From Candidatus Sulfopaludibacter sp. SbA3 (GTDB lineage Bacteria; Acidobacteriota; Terriglobia; Bryobacterales; Bryobacteraceae): DNA of 6,487 nucleotides. Positions 5,896-6,487 of this stretch are shown in pieces (the stretch's first letter is position 1; each line of letters opens with the position of its first letter). The notes beneath the pieces were generated by a model. The model was not told where the DNA came from, did no database searches, and saw nothing but the letters and a program-made list of their open reading frames with translations. The stretch lies in NCBI GenBank assembly GCA_900290315.1, contig OKRF01000529.1, positions 11,334-17,820 of the forward strand, written 5' to 3'. A program made the translations under genes and the position numbers.

Positions 5896-6487
5896 CTAAT
5901 CGTTGCGAAGAGCACGTATGGGATCCACCAGCAATGCCCGCCTTGCAGGGAACAGCGAAGCCAGAGCAACTGTGGCGGTGAAGAGCCCGATGGCGCCCAG
6001 ATAAGCCACCGGATCGAGACCGCCCACATCGAAAAGCACTTGGCGAAGGATCCTGGACAACGCAACTGCTCCTCCCAAGCCCACCACCAATCCCACAACA
6101 ACCGGCCGCGCGAACTGGCTCATCACGATCGCAAAAACATGCGACGGCTTGGCGCCCAAGGCCATCCGGATCGCGATTTCCTTGGTGCGTTGCGAAACCG
6201 CATAGGCGATTAGTCCTACGATTCCGAGGCATGCGAGAAGAAGTGCAACCAAAGCCAGGAGGCTCACGGACATTGCGCTATACTGCGTACCCCGGAGACG
6301 CTGTTGAAAGGAAGCGTTCATCAGTTGAACTTCCGGAACGATCTCGGGGTCCACTGCTTTTGCTATCGATGCCAGCGTCGAGGCTAGTTGTTCCGGCCGG
6401 CCTGAGGTCCTCACCAAGACAGCCATCGAAGGCATATCAGCAGTGCCGGCGAGGAAATAGGCCTCCGTCGAGTCCCGATCCTCCAGT
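5896..6487 (-). CDS. MacB/FtsX-type ABC transporter permease (acidobacterial ADOP-like), C-terminal part
   Basis: The frame is open from the TAG at 5898-5896 to the right window edge, so only the last 197 or so residues are seen and the Met codon at 6435 is internal. The segment begins in a periplasmic region (MAVLVRTSGRPEQLA, then VDPEIVPEVQLM). It then has three membrane segments (about 6273-6196, 6105-6055 and 6009-5947). Between the first two lies the cytoplasmic signature QRTKEIAIRMALGA (near 6192-6151), characteristic of MacB/FtsX permeases. The C-terminus, PARRALLVDPIRALRND, with the DPxxALR ending, closely matches the acidobacterial duplicated orphan permease family. These work, or are thought to work, as mechanotransmission-type ABC exporters with a separate ATPase, none of which is in the window. 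The gene points toward the propeller gene and ends in the gene-free region. Exact subfamily needs the N-terminal half. Confidence 0.92.
   Translation of the reverse strand, partial: LEDRDSTEAYFLAGTADMPSMAVLVRTSGRPEQLASTLASIAKAVDPEIVPEVQLMNASFQQRLRGTQYSAMSVSLLALVALLLACLGIVGLIAYAVSQRTKEIAIRMALGAKPSHVFAIVMSQFARPVVVGLVVGLGGAVALSRILRQVLFDVGGLDPVAYLGAIGLFTATVALASLFPARRALLVDPIRALRND

Noticed and set aside
5781..5981. Small plus-strand frame of 66 codons overlapping the end of the permease gene
   Set aside because: An A/G-rich stretch precedes an internal ATG at 5810, but the frame overlaps a clear permease C-terminus on the other strand and resembles nothing I recognise.

Overview
The window is GC-rich bacterial DNA with densely packed genes, and it most likely comes from an Acidobacteriota (Solibacter-like) genome. 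The case for this is indirect. The right edge carries the C-terminal end of a MacB/FtsX-type permease of the kind greatly expanded in Acidobacteriota, and the other genes are typical of that phylum. No marker gene is present to settle the taxonomy.

Layout from left to right: (1) the C-terminal part of an S41-family peptidase (1-738, +), cut by the window edge. It is followed after 6 bp by a MarC-family membrane protein (745-1416, +), so the two are probably co-transcribed. (2) A 1-Cys peroxiredoxin (1420-2079, -) converges on marC with 3 bp between the stop codons. It starts at a TTG codon behind a strong ribosome binding site and a recognisable sigma70-type promoter. (3) Divergent from it is a three-gene rightward operon joined by two ATGA overlaps: a cupin-fold, mannose-6-phosphate-isomerase-like protein (2190-3398), a cupredoxin lipoprotein with a complete type 1 copper motif (3395-4165), and a seven-bladed YVTN-type beta-propeller lipoprotein (4162-5175) that resembles the PQQ-dependent-catabolism-associated propeller family. 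(4) A gene-free stretch of about 720 bp (5176-5895) is rich in palindromes, including a REP-like hairpin with 18-bp arms. (5) The 3' part of the ABC-transporter permease gene (5896-6487, -) runs off the right edge.

The most interesting unit is the cupin/cupredoxin/propeller operon. Its gene overlaps imply coupled translation of one protein predicted to be cytosolic and two lipoproteins predicted to be exported. The two lipoproteins could work together in a periplasmic copper or electron-transfer process, but nothing in the window proves this. I saw no tRNA, rRNA, CRISPR array or complete mobile element, and nothing that clearly amounts to a new defence or mobile system.
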